The translations under genes were made by a program, and so were the position numbers. DNA of 64,000 nucleotides from Lepidostoma basale. Taxonomy: Eukaryota; Arthropoda; Insecta; Trichoptera; Lepidostomatidae. Shown here in pieces: positions 61,799 to 64,000 of this stretch. The notes beneath the pieces were generated by a model that did not search any database, was not told where the DNA came from, and worked only from the letters and a program-made list of their open reading frames with translations. Position 1 is the first letter of the stretch, and the number at the start of each line of letters is the position of its first letter. The DNA is taken from assembly GCA_022606425.2 (NCBI GenBank), contig JAHDVF020001045.1:620001-684000 (forward strand), written 5' to 3'.

Positions 61799-61916
61799 TG
61801 TATTTGGTCTGGTGTAAAATTCCATTGAATATCAGAATTCCATGAATATAGCATGTACGAGTATTTGGTCTGGTGTAGAATTCCCATTGAAGATTAGAAT
61901 TCCATGAATATAGCTT
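61799..61916 (+). repeat. Tandem duplication, unit about 57 bp
   Basis: TATTTGGTCTGGTGTAAAAT to CATGAATATAGC is repeated as TATTTGGTCTGGTGTAGAAT to CATGAATATAGC. The second copy carries an extra CGAGTA at 61858. Confidence 0.75.
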
Positions 61917-61924
61917 CCTATCAC

Positions 61925-62490
61925 ATATCTTTTGTAGTGTCACGGTTAGATTATTGCAACGGAATGTACGCTGGATTGACAAATAATCAATTAAGCAGAA
62001 TACAAAGTGTATTTAATGCTACTGCCCGATTGATTATGGGGCAACAAAAATACTGTCATATCACGCCGCTCCTGAAGGACCTTCATTGGCTTAAAATCCG
62101 AGAGCGAGTAGAATATAAATTGTGTTTGACAGTGTTTAAGGCTCGACACCAGAGACCGCCAGCGTATATATCGGACCTCTGCGTGACACCCATGCCAACG
62201 GAAAGGCAACGTTCACTCCGATCAGTAGAAACAAGTGCAAACAACATAGCGATTCCAGTCAGAGCCAATAAAGCATTTTCTATGATCGTGCTTTCAGCGT
62301 TGCGGGTCCGTTGGCGTGGAATAGCCTCCATGTTAGTATTAAGTATGAGGATAGTGACGTTAAATTTAAGAAACATCTGAAGACTGCCCTGTTCGGTCAG
62401 TCATTTCCTAGTGCTCCCTTGGAGTAATTGATTTTACAAAACGGCGCACTTAAAATACAAATCATCAAAATAATAAATAAATAAATAAAT
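61925..62490 (+). pseudogene. L2-like LINE C-terminal fragment
   Basis: Open frame: VVSRLDYCNGMYAGLTNNQL, SRIQSVFNATARLIMGQQKY, HITPLLKDLHWLKIRERVEY, KLCLTVFKARHQRPPAYISD, ERQRSLRSVETSANNIAIPV, then a frameshift before SMIVLSALRVR; the true continuation is FKKHLKTALFG. SRLDYCN, HWLKIRERVEYKL and RSLRS are the L2/CR1-type post-RT signature. The 3' tail is (TAAA)n at 62470-62490. Confidence 0.85.
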
Positions 62491-62529
62491 CTTGAGAATT
62501 GATATAATAGCTATGCCCTTTACATCGAT

Positions 62530-62995
62530 TTGATAAAAAAAATAATGGGAAAGAAAGTATACGTTAACGATATAAATGGATCGTGGAATCGAGGAAGATC
62601 GAGCTAATCATTATTTATTTATTTTTTATTTTTTGAACAATGATGTAAAACTCCATATTAAATAATTAAAACGAATGAAAACGTCAGTTTTCTAGAAGTT
62701 TTATGATATTTTATGGGAATGACATGTTTCGCCCTTTTTAATGCATTATCAAATTTGATAATGCCTTAGAAGGGCGAAACATGTCATTCCCATAAAATAT
62801 AATAAAATTTCTTGAAACTGACGTTTTCATTCGTATTAATCATTATTTTTTTTAATTTCGTCCATGTTAGAAGTCGAAAGAATCGACGTATGTGTATGAT
62901 TCATATGTATGAACATGGAGGTAGCTAGAGACGTGTCAGGTTTGAGTAATGTGGTGGTCCATCCTCCCTCTCTACCCTTTCGTGGAATATTGTTG
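62530..62995 (+). pseudogene. LT LINE fragment split by HH-C
   Basis: Left part 62530-62612: KKVYVNDINGSWNRGRS-like. Right part 62858-62995: TCCATGTTAGAAGTCGAAAG, RRMCMIHMYEHGGS-like text and the CCTACCCTTT-like end. HH-C sits between them. Confidence 0.6.
62613..62857. repeat. HH-C foldback, best preserved
   Basis: Arms 62665-62750 and 62755-62842 are nearly perfect complements: CGAATGAAAACGTCAGTTTT, CTAGAAGTTTTATGATATTT, ATGGGAATGACATGTTTCGC. The right-arm core at 62755 reads UUGAUAA, U, helix II GCCUU/AGGGC, GAA, ACAUGU, C, with C3 and G8 changed. Confidence 0.75.
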
Positions 62996-62999
62996 TATC

Positions 63000-63170
63000 A
63001 ATATGAATGAAAACGTCTGTTTTCTAGAAGTTTTGTTATATTTTATTAGAACGCCATGCATAATCAAACGTTTCATATTGCCATAGCATGGCTAAACTTG
63101 TTATTCTCATAAAATATAAAATATTTAACCTTCTAGAAAATATAAGTTTTAATTCATATTACCGTTTTGA
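63000..63170. repeat. HH-C foldback, decayed
   Basis: ATGAATGAAAACGTCTGTTT, CTAGAAGTTTTGTTATATTT, then TAAAATATTTAACCTTCTAG and ATAAGTTTTAATTCATATTA. The inner core is lost. Confidence 0.6.
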
Positions 63171-64000
63171 TATGAAATTAACGTCATTGTTCAAGATACT
63201 ATATAATTTTAATACGCAATAGCGAAAAATATAATTGTTAATACAATTTTTTGAATAATGTTGTTTGGGTGTGATAAAACGATCGGAAAATTACTTTTTA
63301 TCCAACAACCGAATACACCCTCCGGTAGAAGGTCAAAATAAGGGATAAGTTTCCTTGAACCTCTACACATTCGTATTCAAAATCACATGTATTGGTTATT
63401 CTGAATGTATCCTGTATCTATGGAATTTTTAAAGGCTGGTAAAAGAATTCGTGGTTAGAATCGAAATACTTGCAATCGATTTCATACTTTTTTAAAGGCT
63501 AAAGGAGACCAATCAATGATTTTTCCATTAGGAATTTCTAACTACACACGTATTTTCTATAGAGAAAAACGCTGAAATCTGTGAAAATTCAACAACAGAA
63601 TGAATTCAGTCAAATTTAATTTAAAAAAAATAATCCAACTCTTTGAATAATTTATTGAATTATCACAGTTGCCTGAGCAATTATGTAAAACTGCATATTA
63701 AAACAGATATTTTGAATTTCACATTTACGTAATTTCACAAATTATGAATTATGCGGAAAATCGTACGCAGAAAAATTAAGCTATTTGATATGCAAATATG
63801 ATATTTTGATATAGGCACTGAACACATGATAAATAATTTACTAATAAATTTTATTTATAATATTTCATTATGTTTCAAATTGAAAAATAAATTTCGATAA
63901 TGGTAATTTAAATTTATTTTTACTTAAAAATTTCTTCTTCTTCTTCTTCTTCTTTAAATAGATCTGACGATCTGTGACACAGAAATCATGTCTCGTTGGA
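63171..64000. other. AT-rich unique sequence; (TTC)n near end
   Basis: No gene recognised. (TTC)n at 63932-63953 could be the tail of a minus-strand LINE that starts at the window edge. Confidence 0.4.

Overview
The window reads as AT-rich insect (arthropod) nuclear DNA, mostly intronic or intergenic. The reasons are the many small degraded LINE 3' ends of insect type, tRNA-derived SINEs, a cecropia-type mariner, Penelope-like remnants, and a few short spliced exons inside kilobases of repeats. I cannot place the order. There is no operon, rRNA, bona fide tRNA or CRISPR array.

Host genes: three plus-strand exons (11849-11946, 28556-28692, 29558-29758) have matching intron phases and splice signals, so they probably belong to one gene with a first intron of about 16.6 kb. 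I do not recognise the protein. A separate minus-strand first coding exon candidate lies at 34423-34501. The rest of both genes would lie outside the window or in exons I could not see.

Mobile DNA, with the names used below: LT = LINE whose 3' end carries a C(UUCG)G-type hairpin and a (TTAG)n tail, about 20 fragments, the longest at 40854-41892. S1 = short non-autonomous element sharing that LT 3' end. S2 = tRNA-derived SINE. RTE-like = LINE with a (GAT)n tail. LB, LR, LS and LQ = other LINE 3' fragments. Jk = Jockey/CR1-like LINE with a (TGAAA)n tail. L2-like = L2/CR1-type C-terminal fragments. MITE-D = palindromic element with 150-bp arms. HH-A, B, C, E, F and G = foldback families whose arms each contain a hammerhead-ribozyme-like core. 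One complete mariner (51553-52839) has matched 31-bp inverted repeats, a TA duplication and an intact DD34D transposase.

Layout: 1-11.8 kb holds LINE, SINE and HH fragments. 11.8-29.8 kb is the three-exon gene with a repeat-filled first intron. 29.8-35.5 kb is a nested LINE cluster with the minus-strand exon. 35.5-51 kb is HH, MITE-D and LT copies with Penelope-like remnants. 51.5-52.8 kb is the mariner. 53-64 kb is SINE, HH and LINE fragments, including the long HH-G hairpin.

The most interesting signals are three. (1) At least six foldback families share a hammerhead-like core (CUGANGA, one extra base, helix II, GAA, self-complementary helix III, C), and several lie beside Penelope GIY-YIG or C-terminal coding remnants. 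(2) The word TA-CTCG-TA occurs about 18 times, as an insertion relative to sister repeat copies, like an excision footprint of a TA-targeting transposon. (3) LT and S1 share a 3' hairpin and tail, which suggests a LINE/SINE partnership. All calls come from reading the sequence; no search was run.
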